In this document: positions 44,105-52,706 of the stretch, in pieces
Numbering within the stretch: position 1 is the first letter of the stretch
Layout of the letters: each line of letters begins with the position of its first letter
Assembly (NCBI GenBank): GCA_026392155.1
Contig: JAPLCP010000133.1
Coordinates: forward strand, 16,741 to 80,740
From: Armatimonadota bacterium
GTDB lineage: Bacteria > Armatimonadota > Armatimonadia > Armatimonadales > Armatimonadaceae
Reading direction: 5' to 3'
DNA: 64,000 nucleotides
Position numbers and translations under genes: made by a program
The notes under the pieces: model-generated
What the model saw: only the letters and a program-made list of their open reading frames with translations
The model's database searches: none
What the model was told of the DNA's origin: nothing

Positions 44105-44638
44105 TTAGTCTTCCAAAGCTTTGTCTGTTGCTTCCACCAATTTCTTTAAGAACTCAATCGCCTTTTTTAGTTCCTCACGTTTAACGAGATGAGGATTCGC
44201 TTCTCCTGTTATTTGCCGAGATCGATGTACAGCATCTCCCCGTTTAGATATTAGATTGTTTAATGTATTTTTTACAGTTTCTGTATCAATATTGCTCCAA
44301 AACCATTTTTCAGTAACATCAACTCCTGTATATTCTAAAAATACATGCTTTGTCTTTGCCCAATCCGGATTGTTAAATCTTTTCAGTTCGTTGAAAAGAT
44401 GACGCTTCATAAAATTACCCAAATGGCTCCCAGTGACTAATTTTAGATGAATTTCCATTGATTCACTCACACGATCTTCTACATATGTTTCCCAAGCAGT
44501 TAATGCCATTATAAGTCCTGCCCTCTTGAGCACTTCTGCATTCTCAGGTGGAGGCTTTACATTGATTGCATCAAAATGTTGTAGAAGTTCTTGCGCATCC
44601 AATATGGATTGTTCAAAGGTTGTTTTTGCTTTTGACAT
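44105..44638 (-). CDS. HEPN-domain protein (RiboL-PSP-HEPN-like), AT-rich
   Basis: A 177-residue helical protein. MALTAWETYVEDRVSE is the typical second helix of the RiboL-PSP-HEPN group, and KRGDAVHRS gives the Rx4H motif of HEPN ribonucleases near residue 140. Such proteins act as RNases in defence or toxin modules; that role is inferred here. The gene is far more AT-rich than its neighbours, which argues for recent transfer. It has no obvious antitoxin partner next to it. Confidence 0.8.
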   Translation of the reverse strand: MSKAKTTFEQSILDAQELLQHFDAINVKPPPENAEVLKRAGLIMALTAWETYVEDRVSESMEIHLKLVTGSHLGNFMKRHLFNELKRFNNPDWAKTKHVFLEYTGVDVTEKWFWSNIDTETVKNTLNNLISKRGDAVHRSRQITGEANPHLVKREELKKAIEFLKKLVEATDKALED

Positions 44639-44740
44639 TTAACTCTTTACCTATTTTACATTAGAAATAATTAGATTCTACAAGAGGCAAATTCATTTAA
44701 ATCCACTCTGATTTTTGAGGCGGATTTTATCGTCATTTTG
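44105..44740. other. AT-rich island
   Basis: By eye well under 45% GC against about 60% around it. It includes the HEPN gene and the 94-bp non-coding stretch upstream of it (44639-44732), in which I see no gene. The boundaries fall sharply between GC-rich genes on both sides. Confidence 0.7.
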
Positions 44741-45008
44741 CCAGAAACTTATCTGTCCAGCGTTGCGCTTGCTCAATCTGTGCCTGCGCCTTGTCCAGCT
44801 CCGCCCGCGCTTCCTGATCGTCCCCGCGTAGCTTCTCGCGGGCCGCAGAGATCGCGCTAAGAGCCGGGCCGTAGTTGTCGCTGCTGGGGCCAGCCAAGAT
44901 CGCTCCCCGCGCCTGTGCCCACGCCATCTGGTAGCCCACCTGATAGGCCAGCAAAATCGCGACAATCAGACCGAGCACAGCCGCCATTTCCTTATACGTT
45001 ACTGTCAC
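44733..45008 (-). CDS. Small membrane-anchored coiled-coil protein
   Basis: A 91-residue protein: one TM helix (about 8-30) followed by an Ala/Glu/Gln-rich coiled coil (AREKLRGDDQEARAELDKAQ). No recognised family. It overlaps the upstream gene by 4 bp (ATGA), so both are probably real and expressed together. Confidence 0.6.
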   Translation of the reverse strand: MTVTYKEMAAVLGLIVAILLAYQVGYQMAWAQARGAILAGPSSDNYGPALSAISAAREKLRGDDQEARAELDKAQAQIEQAQRWTDKFLAK

Positions 45009-45346
45009 TGCTCTCCTCTCTCGACAAAGTACGCCGGAGGGTCAGGATGCTCGAAGGTGCCCTCATCAAATGCCTCGTATAAATCCTCGGGAAGCATGCT
45101 CCCTAGCTTCGTGTAGAGCGCCTCGTTTATGACCTCGTAAGCCCCGCCACTGCGGCGTGTCCCCATAAACTCATTTACTGCCGCCAGATCAGGATAGTGC
45201 ATCGGCTGATGGAAAAACTGATTCAGCTCCGCTAGCGTCTGCTGGACAAAGAGTAGCTCCCGAAGCGAGACCATGACGGTTCGGTCTTCGGGAATCGTAT
45301 CTAGTCCAAACACGACACGCTCTCGAACGGTGGGACGCTTTGTCAT
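45005..45346 (-). CDS. Hypothetical protein
   Basis: A 113-residue soluble protein, slightly acidic, with no recognised domain. It has the strongest Shine-Dalgarno sequence in the window (GAGGAGGT, 11 nt before the ATG) and is coupled by ATGA to the small membrane protein downstream. Function unknown. Confidence 0.6.
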   Translation of the reverse strand: MTKRPTVRERVVFGLDTIPEDRTVMVSLRELLFVQQTLAELNQFFHQPMHYPDLAAVNEFMGTRRSGGAYEVINEALYTKLGSMLPEDLYEAFDEGTFEHPDPPAYFVERGEQ

Positions 45347-45357
45347 CGCTTTATCTT

Positions 45358-45365
45358 ACCTCCTC
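45358..45365 (-). promoter_or_regulatory. Strong Shine-Dalgarno of the 45346 gene
   Basis: GAGGAGGT, 11 nt before ATG 45346; fully complementary to the 16S anti-SD core. Confidence 0.7.
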
Positions 45366-45368
45366 GTA

Positions 45369-45821
45369 TTATGAAAATGAGGCGTTCACCCAGAGCTTCT
45401 TTTCGTCGTGGCGCTGCCAGAATTGCTCAAGTGTGATGGGGCGCTTGTAACGACGGACTTTACTTGGGCCGAACTGGTAGTCGCTGGTGAAGAGAAGTTT
45501 TCCTTCGGGGGAGGCGGCAAGCAGGGTCTTCAGGAGAATTTTAACGGCGAGCTTGTAGCGGGGCTTGAACTCCAAAAACTCCCACCACTCGGTGCAGAGA
45601 TTGGCGGCAGTATAGGCATCGCGTTGCCATACACCAGGAAAACGCAGGCAGCTTCCGCCTAGATGGTAGATACAGCCTTGGAGCTGGTCAAAGTCTCGCT
45701 GGAAGAGCGACGGGTAGTCACGGTGCGAGAGTAGCGTGGTTTCTGCATCGACAGCACAGGGCAGGTAGCAAAAGTCGGTGGGCTCATGCTGGCTGAGGCA
45801 GATGATCTCGATAGAAGGCAT
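45369..45821 (-). CDS. Hypothetical protein
   Basis: A 150-residue soluble protein with a Cys- and Trp-containing middle (CIYHLGGSCLRFPGVW, LCTEWWEFLEF). No family recognised, no signal or TM segment. It lies 14 nt after the RimJ/RimL-type acetyltransferase on the same strand. Confidence 0.55.
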   Translation of the reverse strand: MPSIEIICLSQHEPTDFCYLPCAVDAETTLLSHRDYPSLFQRDFDQLQGCIYHLGGSCLRFPGVWQRDAYTAANLCTEWWEFLEFKPRYKLAVKILLKTLLAASPEGKLLFTSDYQFGPSKVRRYKRPITLEQFWQRHDEKKLWVNASFS

Positions 45822-45835
45822 AAGTGCTCTATCGC

Positions 45836-46372
45836 CTAGGAGGGCTGAACTCGATAAAGCACGTGCGGTGTGATGGGGTGCCCGACTGGGGGTAGCGGAT
45901 GGTCGAAGTCGTCGCCTGAGTGGTGGGTCATGCCGAGCTTTTCCATGACGTTGCGGGAGCGCTGGTTGCTGACGGCGGTCATGGCGACGATCTCGGGGAG
46001 CTTGAGGGTTTGGAAGCCGTAGACGAGCGCGGCTTTTGCCCCCTCGGTGGCGTAGCCGTGCCCCCAGTGCTCATACGCCAGCCGCCAGCCGATCTCGACA
46101 CAGGGAGTAAAGTGTGCCGTGAAGCGCGGGGTGGAGAGGCCGATGAAGCCGATAAACTCCGCAAGACGCGGCACCTCGACCGCCCAGAGGCCGAAGCCTT
46201 TCTCGGCGAAGTGCGCCTCGATTCGGTCTACCATCGCATCGCTTTCGGCGGTTGTGAGGGTGCTGGGGAAGCACTCCATCACACGCGGGTCGGCGTTGAG
46301 AGCGGCAAAAGCGGCGTGATCACTGGGACGCCAGCGGCGCAGGAGCAGGCGGTTGGTTTCGAGAGATGGCAC
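45836..46372 (-). CDS. RimJ/RimL-type GNAT acetyltransferase
   Basis: A 178-residue protein starting at GTG 46372: ETNRLLLRRWRPSDHAAF opening, GFIGLS, EIGWRLAYEHWGHGYATEG (acetyl-CoA loop) and AVSNQRSRNVMEKLGM. This is the branch that acetylates ribosomal protein N-termini or small amines; the substrate is unknown. Its start directly abuts the stop of the upstream small gene. Confidence 0.92.
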   Translation of the reverse strand: MPSLETNRLLLRRWRPSDHAAFAALNADPRVMECFPSTLTTAESDAMVDRIEAHFAEKGFGLWAVEVPRLAEFIGFIGLSTPRFTAHFTPCVEIGWRLAYEHWGHGYATEGAKAALVYGFQTLKLPEIVAMTAVSNQRSRNVMEKLGMTHHSGDDFDHPLPPVGHPITPHVLYRVQPS

Positions 46373-46684
46373 CTAGATAAAAAATTTCCTCATGGAAATC
46401 ACCGGTGAGGCCGCCCCTTGCTTTGGCTCACCAAAGATGATGAAGGCTTCGTCGGCGGCAACCGGCATCATAATATGGGCAAAGTTTATACCGCTACTGA
46501 AATCTACGGTGACACGAGCCGCACGCAAAGAGCCCCCCGTCCCATCCCCTCTACGAATATCCACAACCACATTTCCGCTGATCCCTGCGGTTGTCGCACT
46601 TACTTGAACCAGTAAAAAACCAGTCTGCTCCAAAACACCTTGATCCAAAACAACACTCTCTTGGTCTATTGCTAAGTCTTCCAT
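46373..46684 (-). CDS. Small beta-rich hypothetical protein
   Basis: A 103-residue protein, mostly alternating hydrophobic and small residues typical of beta strands (GNVVVDIRRGDGTGG), with no signal peptide. Start ATG 46684 is chosen because TATAGT (46694-46699) lies 9 nt before it; the frame extends to 46708. Lower GC than neighbours. No family recognised. Confidence 0.5.
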   Translation of the reverse strand: MEDLAIDQESVVLDQGVLEQTGFLLVQVSATTAGISGNVVVDIRRGDGTGGSLRAARVTVDFSSGINFAHIMMPVAADEAFIIFGEPKQGAASPVISMRKFFI

Positions 46685-46693
46685 ATGATTCTC

Positions 46694-46699
46694 ACTATA
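46694..46699 (-). promoter_or_regulatory. Candidate -10 box for the 46684 gene
   Basis: TATAGT on the minus strand, 9 nt before ATG 46684. It lies inside the longer version of the frame, which supports the shorter start. Confidence 0.35.
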
Positions 46700-46770
46700 T
46701 GTGTTCATTCTGTCAGTACAGACATTGTAATAGATAGAGGTACGGGCACCAAAGTCGCATTAATTTGCGT

Positions 46771-46776
46771 TATGAT
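46771..46776 (+). promoter_or_regulatory. Candidate -10 box for the alginate-lyase-like gene
   Basis: TATGAT ending 5 nt before ATG 46782; leaderless message predicted. Confidence 0.4.
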
Positions 46777-46781
46777 ACGCC

Positions 46782-47876
46782 ATGCTGTCTTCTTCGGACA
46801 TTGCTCTTCTGGAGCACGAGCGGGTGCTCAAGGCCGCGACGCGGGCGCTGGCGCAGGAGCCGATCACCATTACGGCGTCACCAGCCAAGCTGAGCCAGGG
46901 CGGCGTGCATGACTTCTACTCCAACGGCGACTACTGGTGGCCCGATCCCACCAAGCCCGATGGCCTGCCCTACATCCGCCGTGATGGGGAGTCCAACCCA
47001 CAGAACTTTTCGCAGCACCGACTGGCCGTCAAAGCCCTGCGCGATGCGGTTGCGGCGCTGGCGGCGGCGTTCCAGCTTACCGGGGAGACACGCTATGTCA
47101 CCAAAGCGGCGGCGCTACTTCGGGTGTTCTTTCTCGATGCCAAGACCCACATGAACCCGCACTTGGACTACGCCCAAGCGATTCCGGGCGTCTCACCGGG
47201 GCGCGGGATCGGGATTATCGACGCGCTCCATCTCATCGAGATTCCCCGTGCGGTGCGTGCGCTGGAGAAGTCGGCGGCGTTTCAAGTCGATCTCAAGCCC
47301 TGGTTTCGCGAGCTTGCGGAGTGGATGGTCAGCAGTAAGAACGGACAGGAAGAGGCGCAGACCAAGAACAACCACGCGGTCGCGTTTTACTTGCAGCTGG
47401 CGGTCTACGCCGATTTTGTGGGCGATGTGGCAAAACTTACCCAGTGCCGCAAGCAGTTCAAGGAAGTGTTTGTCCCGCAGCAGATGGCGCTTGATGGGAG
47501 CTTTCCACTGGAGCTAGAGCGCACCAAGCCCTACGGCTACTCGATTTTTCAGCTCGACAACATGGCGCTTCTCTGCCAGGTGCTCTCCACGCCTAGCGAC
47601 AATCTCTGGAGCTTCACGCTCCCCGATGGGCGTGGGATTCGCAAGGCGCTGGCGTTTCTCTACCCGTTTCTGGCCGACAAGTCCAAGTGGCCACGCAAGC
47701 CCGATGTGCAAGCCTGGGACGGCTGGCCCGCACGTCAGCCGAGCTTACTGCTCGGCGGTCTCGCGCTGGGTGAAAAATCCTATATCGAGCTCTGGAAAAA
47801 GCTCCCCGCTGATCCCCCTGACCCGGAAGTCCAGCGCAATATCGCCATCACGCAGCCCCTTCTGTGGATAAAATAA
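46782..47876 (+). CDS. Alginate lyase family protein (PF05426, PL5-like)
   Basis: A 364-residue alpha-toroid protein. Family features: DYWWPDP near residue 49, NFSQHRLAVKALRDAV, LLRVFFLDAKTHMNPHLDYAQ and the key KNNHAVAFYLQL (Asn-His) with a later Tyr in RTKPYGYSIFQ. By family a beta-eliminating polysaccharide lyase acting on uronic-acid polymers; the actual substrate need not be alginate. No signal peptide. The PhoD-like gene begins 3 nt later. Confidence 0.9.
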   Translation: MLSSSDIALLEHERVLKAATRALAQEPITITASPAKLSQGGVHDFYSNGDYWWPDPTKPDGLPYIRRDGESNPQNFSQHRLAVKALRDAVAALAAAFQLTGETRYVTKAAALLRVFFLDAKTHMNPHLDYAQAIPGVSPGRGIGIIDALHLIEIPRAVRALEKSAAFQVDLKPWFRELAEWMVSSKNGQEEAQTKNNHAVAFYLQLAVYADFVGDVAKLTQCRKQFKEVFVPQQMALDGSFPLELERTKPYGYSIFQLDNMALLCQVLSTPSDNLWSFTLPDGRGIRKALAFLYPFLADKSKWPRKPDVQAWDGWPARQPSLLLGGLALGEKSYIELWKKLPADPPDPEVQRNIAITQPLLWIK

Positions 47877-47879
47877 ACG

Positions 47880-49139
47880 ATGAGTACATTTCAAGCAACC
47901 GGAACCCGTGTGGGAGAGCCGACGGCGCTGACGGCGGTGGTGTGGGTGCGGCTAACGGCCGCGGCGACGCGCAAGCCAGGGACGCTGGCAGAGCTTGAGG
48001 GCGCGTGTCCGGGCGTGGCGGGCCGGGTGCGGGTGCGTTACGGGACGCGGGAGGACTTGCGCGGGGCGCAGGCGACGCCTTGGGTGAGCGTCACTGAGGC
48101 GACGGACTTTACGCACCACTTTGAACTAAAGAACCTGAAGCCGGGGATGCGCTATTTTTATGCCAGTGAGTCCGACGGCTCTGAGGTGCGCGGAGCGTTT
48201 CAGACCGCACCCCGCGAGAAAGCGCCCAGCGACTTCCGGTTCTGCGTGATGACCTGCCAGGGCTACCCGGATCGTGGACACGCCGATGGCCACGCGATCT
48301 ACCCGGCGATGCAGGCGCTCCAGCCCGCCTTTGCTTGTCTCACGGGGGATTTAGTCTACTACGACAACGACCCGCCACGGGCGGAGACGGCGCAGCTGGC
48401 ACGCTATCACTGGGAGCGCATGTTCAGCCTGCCACGCCTGCTGGCGTTCAATAAGAGCGTCGGAACCTACTGGCTCAAGGACGACCACGATACGCTCAAC
48501 GACGACACCTGGCCGAGCAAGAGCATGGGAAGCTTCACGTTTGCGGAGGGCCAGAAGATCTTCCGTCAGCAAGCTCCGCTCAGTAACGGGCCAAGCTACC
48601 GGACGTTTCGCTGGGGCCGGGATCTCCAAATCTGGCTCACCGAGGGGCGTGATTTTCGCTCACCCAACACGATGCCAGATGGCCTGGAGAAGACGATTCT
48701 TGGTAAGACGCAGAAAGAGTGGCTTAAGCGCACGCTCAGAGAGAGCACTGCCACCTGGAAAGTTCTCATCTCCCCGACACCGCTGGTCGGGCCGGATCGG
48801 GCCAAGAAGAACGACAATCACAGCAACGTGGGCTTTCAGCACGAGGGCGACGAGCTACGCGCTTGGTTTAAAGCCAACGTCCCGAGCAACTTCTTTGTGA
48901 TCTGTGGCGACCGGCACTGGCAGTACCACTCCGTGCACCCCGAGACGGGCCTAAACGAGTTCTCAGTTGGTGCGGCCAGCGATGAGCACGCGGCAGGCAC
49001 GCCGGGCGAGGACAAGCGCTACCACAAGTTCCACCGGGTCAAAGGCGGCTTTCTCTCCGTGACGGTCAAGGGCCCCACGATTCTCTTTGAGCACCGCGAT
49101 ATCTACGGCACTGTGGTCTACACCTATCAGCAGTCCTAG
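47880..49139 (+). CDS. PhoD-like metallophosphatase
   Basis: A 419-residue protein: an N-terminal fibronectin-like domain to about 110, then a metallophosphoesterase domain with FRFCVMTCQGY, CLTGDLVYYDN (metal Asp), LKDDHDTLNDD (the DDHD metal site) and FFVICGDRHWQYHS. Phosphodiesterase/alkaline phosphatase by family. It lacks the Tat leader that PhoD proteins normally carry. In one unit with the alginate-lyase-like gene. The stop shares CTAG with the convergent dioxygenase. Confidence 0.9.
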   Translation: MSTFQATGTRVGEPTALTAVVWVRLTAAATRKPGTLAELEGACPGVAGRVRVRYGTREDLRGAQATPWVSVTEATDFTHHFELKNLKPGMRYFYASESDGSEVRGAFQTAPREKAPSDFRFCVMTCQGYPDRGHADGHAIYPAMQALQPAFACLTGDLVYYDNDPPRAETAQLARYHWERMFSLPRLLAFNKSVGTYWLKDDHDTLNDDTWPSKSMGSFTFAEGQKIFRQQAPLSNGPSYRTFRWGRDLQIWLTEGRDFRSPNTMPDGLEKTILGKTQKEWLKRTLRESTATWKVLISPTPLVGPDRAKKNDNHSNVGFQHEGDELRAWFKANVPSNFFVICGDRHWQYHSVHPETGLNEFSVGAASDEHAAGTPGEDKRYHKFHRVKGGFLSVTVKGPTILFEHRDIYGTVVYTYQQS

Positions 49140-49774
49140 TGCGCGTCTGGGGTAATGCCAAGCACCACATCAAAGCCTGCTGTCAGCTCGCCGATCTTGG
49201 AGCCTTTAAGCGGCTTGAACTCGGAGAGCAGGAGCTTGCGCTGTGGCTCGGGGATGCCCTTTAAGGGGCCATCGGTTTGGTTTTGCGCCTCACCTGCGAT
49301 GTAGCACTGGGTGACAAACTCTTTCTTGCCTTTGAGCTTCACCGCGAGATGGATATGGGGCGTGCGCCCAGGGTAGGGAACCGGCTTGATCGTCCGAAAC
49401 AGATACTCGCCCGTGGAGCCAGTGACAAAGCGCCCGAAGCCCTGGAAGCTCTTATCTTGCTTGTCTTTTTTCGGCGTGCTGTCTTGGCTGTGGATATAGA
49501 CACCGTTGTGGTCGCACTGCCAGATCTCCACCGTGGCATTGCGGATCGGGTTGCCGTGGCTGTCGAGAATTCGCCCAGAGAGATAGGTCACCACGCCCAC
49601 TGCAGGGGTGAGCGAGTCGTTGATGGTCAAGAGATCGTTGTCGGTGTCCAGCGGGAGCTTGTCGGGGTAGAACGGCCCCTCAGTCTGCTTGGGCGTGCGT
49701 GCGAGCTCGTCGGCAAACGCGCCCGGCGTGGTGAGCAGCAGGCTACTCAGGGTTAAAAAACTTCGTCGTTGCAT
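49136..49774 (-). CDS. Intradiol ring-cleavage dioxygenase-like protein, exported
   Basis: A 212-residue protein with an RR-containing leader (MQRRSFLTLSSLLLTTPGAFA, cut within the first 21 residues). The non-heme Fe(III) ligands are visible: Tyr in CDHNGVYIHS, and the His pair in GRTPHIHL, with a second Tyr near YLFR or YPGR. Such secreted intradiol enzymes act on catechol-like or unknown aromatic substrates. Start ATG 49774 begins the leader; the longer frame reads into the promoter region. Divergent from the sialidase-like gene. Confidence 0.9.
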   Translation of the reverse strand: MQRRSFLTLSSLLLTTPGAFADELARTPKQTEGPFYPDKLPLDTDNDLLTINDSLTPAVGVVTYLSGRILDSHGNPIRNATVEIWQCDHNGVYIHSQDSTPKKDKQDKSFQGFGRFVTGSTGEYLFRTIKPVPYPGRTPHIHLAVKLKGKKEFVTQCYIAGEAQNQTDGPLKGIPEPQRKLLLSEFKPLKGSKIGELTAGFDVVLGITPDAH

Positions 49775-49811
49775 GGTAGGAGAAGCGTACCACAAAGCCG
49801 AATGATGAGCC

Positions 49812-50864
49812 ATGCAAACTTTACGCGGCTACACGATCCCGCTGGTAGACCTCGCGGCGCAGAAAGAGCGCCAGTTTCTCGTGGATCGCGAGCCGGGCCA
49901 GTATCTGGGGCATCCAACCACGGTGCTCCTCGACGATAAAAAGACGATTCTCTGTGTCTATCCCAAGGGGCATGGGAGAGGGCCGATTGTCTACAAGAGA
50001 AGCCTGGATGGCGGCAAGACCTGGAGCGAGCGCCTGCCGACTCCGCCGAACTGGGTGACATCGCAAGAGTGCCCGACTCTCTTTCGGACGAAAGACAAGA
50101 AGGGAAAGAAACGGGTCTTGCTCATCTGCGGCCTCTACCCGATCCGTCAGGCAATCTCTGAAGATGAGGGCCAGACCTGGAGCGAGCTAGCCCCGATTGG
50201 CGACTACGGGGGGATTGTCCCGATGGGCTCGATGGTGCGGCTGGCTAGCGGCGACTACTTGGCTTTCTTCCACGATGATGGTCGGTTTTATGCCAATGCG
50301 GGCAAGGCGACCGGGAAGTTTTATGTCTACTCGGTAAGAAGCGCAGATGGCGGCGTGACCTGGAGCAACCCGACCGTGATCGCGCACCTGCCCGATGCGC
50401 AGCTCTGCGAGCCCGGCACGCTCCGCTCGCCCGATGGGAAACAAATCGCGGTGCTCTTGCGCGAGAACTCCCGCAAGCACAACTCCTACGTGATCTTCTC
50501 CAACGATGAGGGGGTTACCTGGACAAAGCCGCGCGAGCTGCCCGGTGCCCTCACGGGGGATCGACACACGGGAGTCTATGCCCCGGATGGTCGCCTCTTT
50601 ATCTCGTTTCGCGACATGTGCCACGAGTCCCCGACCAAAGGCGACTGGGTGGCGTGGGTGGGCACCTACGATGATCTTCTCACAGGCCGCGAGGGGCAGC
50701 TTCGGGTACGCCTGATGGACAATACCAACGGCTCTGACTGTGCCTATCCCGGTGTGCTCTGTCTCAGAGATGGCACGATCGTGGCCACAACCTATGGGCA
50801 CTGGGCTCAGGGCGAGTCGCCCTATATCATGACCGTCCGGCTAAAACTAAGCGAGCTTGCCTAG
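49812..50864 (+). CDS. Sialidase-like (BNR) protein
   Basis: A 350-residue six-bladed propeller with Asp boxes: YKRSLDGGKTWSE, SEDEGQTWSE, SADGGVTWSN, SNDEGVTWTK. Exo-alpha-sialidase-like by fold. No signal peptide, and no certain catalytic Arg triad can be assigned by eye, so the activity is uncertain. Stop overlaps the convergent porin stop by CTAG. Confidence 0.85.
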   Translation: MQTLRGYTIPLVDLAAQKERQFLVDREPGQYLGHPTTVLLDDKKTILCVYPKGHGRGPIVYKRSLDGGKTWSERLPTPPNWVTSQECPTLFRTKDKKGKKRVLLICGLYPIRQAISEDEGQTWSELAPIGDYGGIVPMGSMVRLASGDYLAFFHDDGRFYANAGKATGKFYVYSVRSADGGVTWSNPTVIAHLPDAQLCEPGTLRSPDGKQIAVLLRENSRKHNSYVIFSNDEGVTWTKPRELPGALTGDRHTGVYAPDGRLFISFRDMCHESPTKGDWVAWVGTYDDLLTGREGQLRVRLMDNTNGSDCAYPGVLCLRDGTIVATTYGHWAQGESPYIMTVRLKLSELA

Positions 50865-52027
50865 AAATTCACGCGGGTCTGGAGGGTGAAGCGCTTCTCT
50901 ACGGTGGGCCTGCCGCCTGCGGCGAGGCTGGGGACATCACGCTCGTACTCATAGAGCGCCCGAATCATGACATCTTTGGCGAACTTGTAGTTGGCACCCA
51001 GCCCAAGTGCGGTGGCGGACTGGGGTTTATCGCCAAACTTCCAGCTCCGCATCACCCCAACCACGGTGACATGCCGCGAGACGGCTAGGTTGCCCTCGCC
51101 AAAATACCCCCAGACTGGATTCTGGTCGTCTGCTCCGAAGACAACCTCGCCACGAGCGAGGAGCTTATCCAGCTGGTAGACCGCATCGGCGGCCATCCGG
51201 GTCCTGTCCACAAAGTTCCGCGCGACGGAGGTTCCAGAAGCCGGGAGCTGCGTGTCAAAAGTGGTCACCGGCCCGCGTCCCGTCATGATCGAGCCACCGA
51301 GCTGCAAGCGCCCGTTCTCAGCCTGCGTTCGAAAGAGACTCTCCAGCCGCGCCATGATTACTTTATTGCCATCAAAGTCCGAGCGGTTGGGGCCAGCGCC
51401 CGTTGTGGCGGCGACATAGTAGCGGTAGGGGCCGTAGCTTCCCTCCAGCATTGCGCCCGTGTCCACCCGCAGCCCCAGAGACTTCTCGTAGAGCGTCTGG
51501 ATCGGCTGAAGCGGTGTGTCGTAGACGGCGGCGAGGCCAAAAGGCAGCACAAACTGCCCCGCTCGCACGGTGGCATCCACCCCTGGCAGTAAAAAGCGAT
51601 AGAAGGCATAGACCTCTGAGGCACGCAGGCGGTTGAGCGCCGTGCCGCGTGGCCCCTCGGACTCACTCACGAGCTGGAGGCGCATCCCACCGCGCTCATC
51701 GCCATCTTTAGGGTTTGCCTTAATGTAGTCTAGTGTGTAGCGACCCGAGGCAATATAGCCCCCACGCGTGTTGCTGCTGCCGTTGCGGTAGCGCCAGTCT
51801 AGCGCACCGCCAAAGAGCCAGGTCTCAGAAGTGCGGTAGAAAGGCTTAGGACCGATGAGATCAGGGTCACGGGATGCTGTTGAGTTAGGAGGACGCGTGG
51901 GTTGAAATGTCCCACGTGGCGGCGGCGGATAGACCGCAAAGAAGCTCGGACGCTCGGTTGGGGGCTGTGTCTGTGCGAGTGCAGGCAGGCCGAGAAGTGC
52001 TGAGGCAAGCAGCAGAGCCACTTTCAT
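50861..52027 (-). CDS. Outer-membrane porin-like beta-barrel protein
   Basis: A 388-residue exported protein: signal peptide about 1-18 (MKVALLLASALLGLPALA), a Pro-rich linker, then amphipathic beta strands alternating with short turns, ending TLQTRVNF with the C-terminal Phe typical of outer-membrane barrels. This supports a diderm cell envelope. Its start overlaps the LolA-like stop by ATGA and it is the last gene of a three-gene unit that begins with a small cytochrome. Confidence 0.8.
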   Translation of the reverse strand: MKVALLLASALLGLPALAQTQPPTERPSFFAVYPPPPRGTFQPTRPPNSTASRDPDLIGPKPFYRTSETWLFGGALDWRYRNGSSNTRGGYIASGRYTLDYIKANPKDGDERGGMRLQLVSESEGPRGTALNRLRASEVYAFYRFLLPGVDATVRAGQFVLPFGLAAVYDTPLQPIQTLYEKSLGLRVDTGAMLEGSYGPYRYYVAATTGAGPNRSDFDGNKVIMARLESLFRTQAENGRLQLGGSIMTGRGPVTTFDTQLPASGTSVARNFVDRTRMAADAVYQLDKLLARGEVVFGADDQNPVWGYFGEGNLAVSRHVTVVGVMRSWKFGDKPQSATALGLGANYKFAKDVMIRALYEYERDVPSLAAGGRPTVEKRFTLQTRVNF

Positions 52028-52689
52028 AGGGAAAAAAGACTCTCTGGGACACCGACATTGATCCGCGCTGACTCCACGGTCTGGACGGCACCAAGCTTGC
52101 CAAACTGATTGTAGATCTCGACGCGTGAGGGCAGAAAGATCCCCGGTTTTAGCTCCCGCGCTTTGACATAGCGAATCTCTTTTTGTAGCTCACTCTCCGA
52201 ATTATAGGAAAGGCGCTTTTCAGTGATAAAAGTCTTGGGATTGAGCCAGACCAGCTCGTGGCTTTTATTGTTGGTGTTGCGCTGAATGAGCTTGTAGACC
52301 AGCAAAGCGCCCTCACGACGTTGAAAGATGGCTTGATAGTCCGTCGTGAGCCAGTCTTTGGCGAAGATTCCCACATCCATCAGGCTCTGCTTCTGGCCTG
52401 GGTTGTTTTGGACATCCTCCGTTTTTTTCAGCATCCCGATTTTGTAGGTCTTGGTATTGCCAACATAGATCAGCAGTGCAGAGAGCGGCCCCGCCTTTCC
52501 CTCGACTCGAAGTCGCCCTGGAGCTTTGTAGGTCAGCTCGTAGGTGGGAATACGGTACGAGGTCGCAAACGCGCCACCAATCTTTTTTAGCTCGTCGAAG
52601 TTGGTTTCTTCATGGACAATGCGTAGAGCCGCAAAGAGATCTTTGATCTGTTCGGTGATGGGAGCATCTTGTGGGCTTTTTTGTTGCAT
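52024..52689 (-). CDS. LolA-like (outer-membrane lipoprotein carrier fold) protein without a signal peptide
   Basis: A 221-residue protein that reads like the LolA/LppX/DUF4412 fold: YELTYKAPGRLRVEGK, ALLVYKLIQRN, ELVWLNPKTFITEKRL and a final strand pair. From ATG 52689 it lacks a signal peptide. The longer frame (to 52779) would overlap the cytochrome gene and does not provide one either. Probably involved with the flanking periplasmic cytochrome and porin, but how is unknown. Confidence 0.65.
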   Translation of the reverse strand: MQQKSPQDAPITEQIKDLFAALRIVHEETNFDELKKIGGAFATSYRIPTYELTYKAPGRLRVEGKAGPLSALLIYVGNTKTYKIGMLKKTEDVQNNPGQKQSLMDVGIFAKDWLTTDYQAIFQRREGALLVYKLIQRNTNNKSHELVWLNPKTFITEKRLSYNSESELQKEIRYVKARELKPGIFLPSRVEIYNQFGKLGAVQTVESARINVGVPESLFSL

Positions 52690-52706
52690 TGTCCTAAGTG
52701 TCCACG

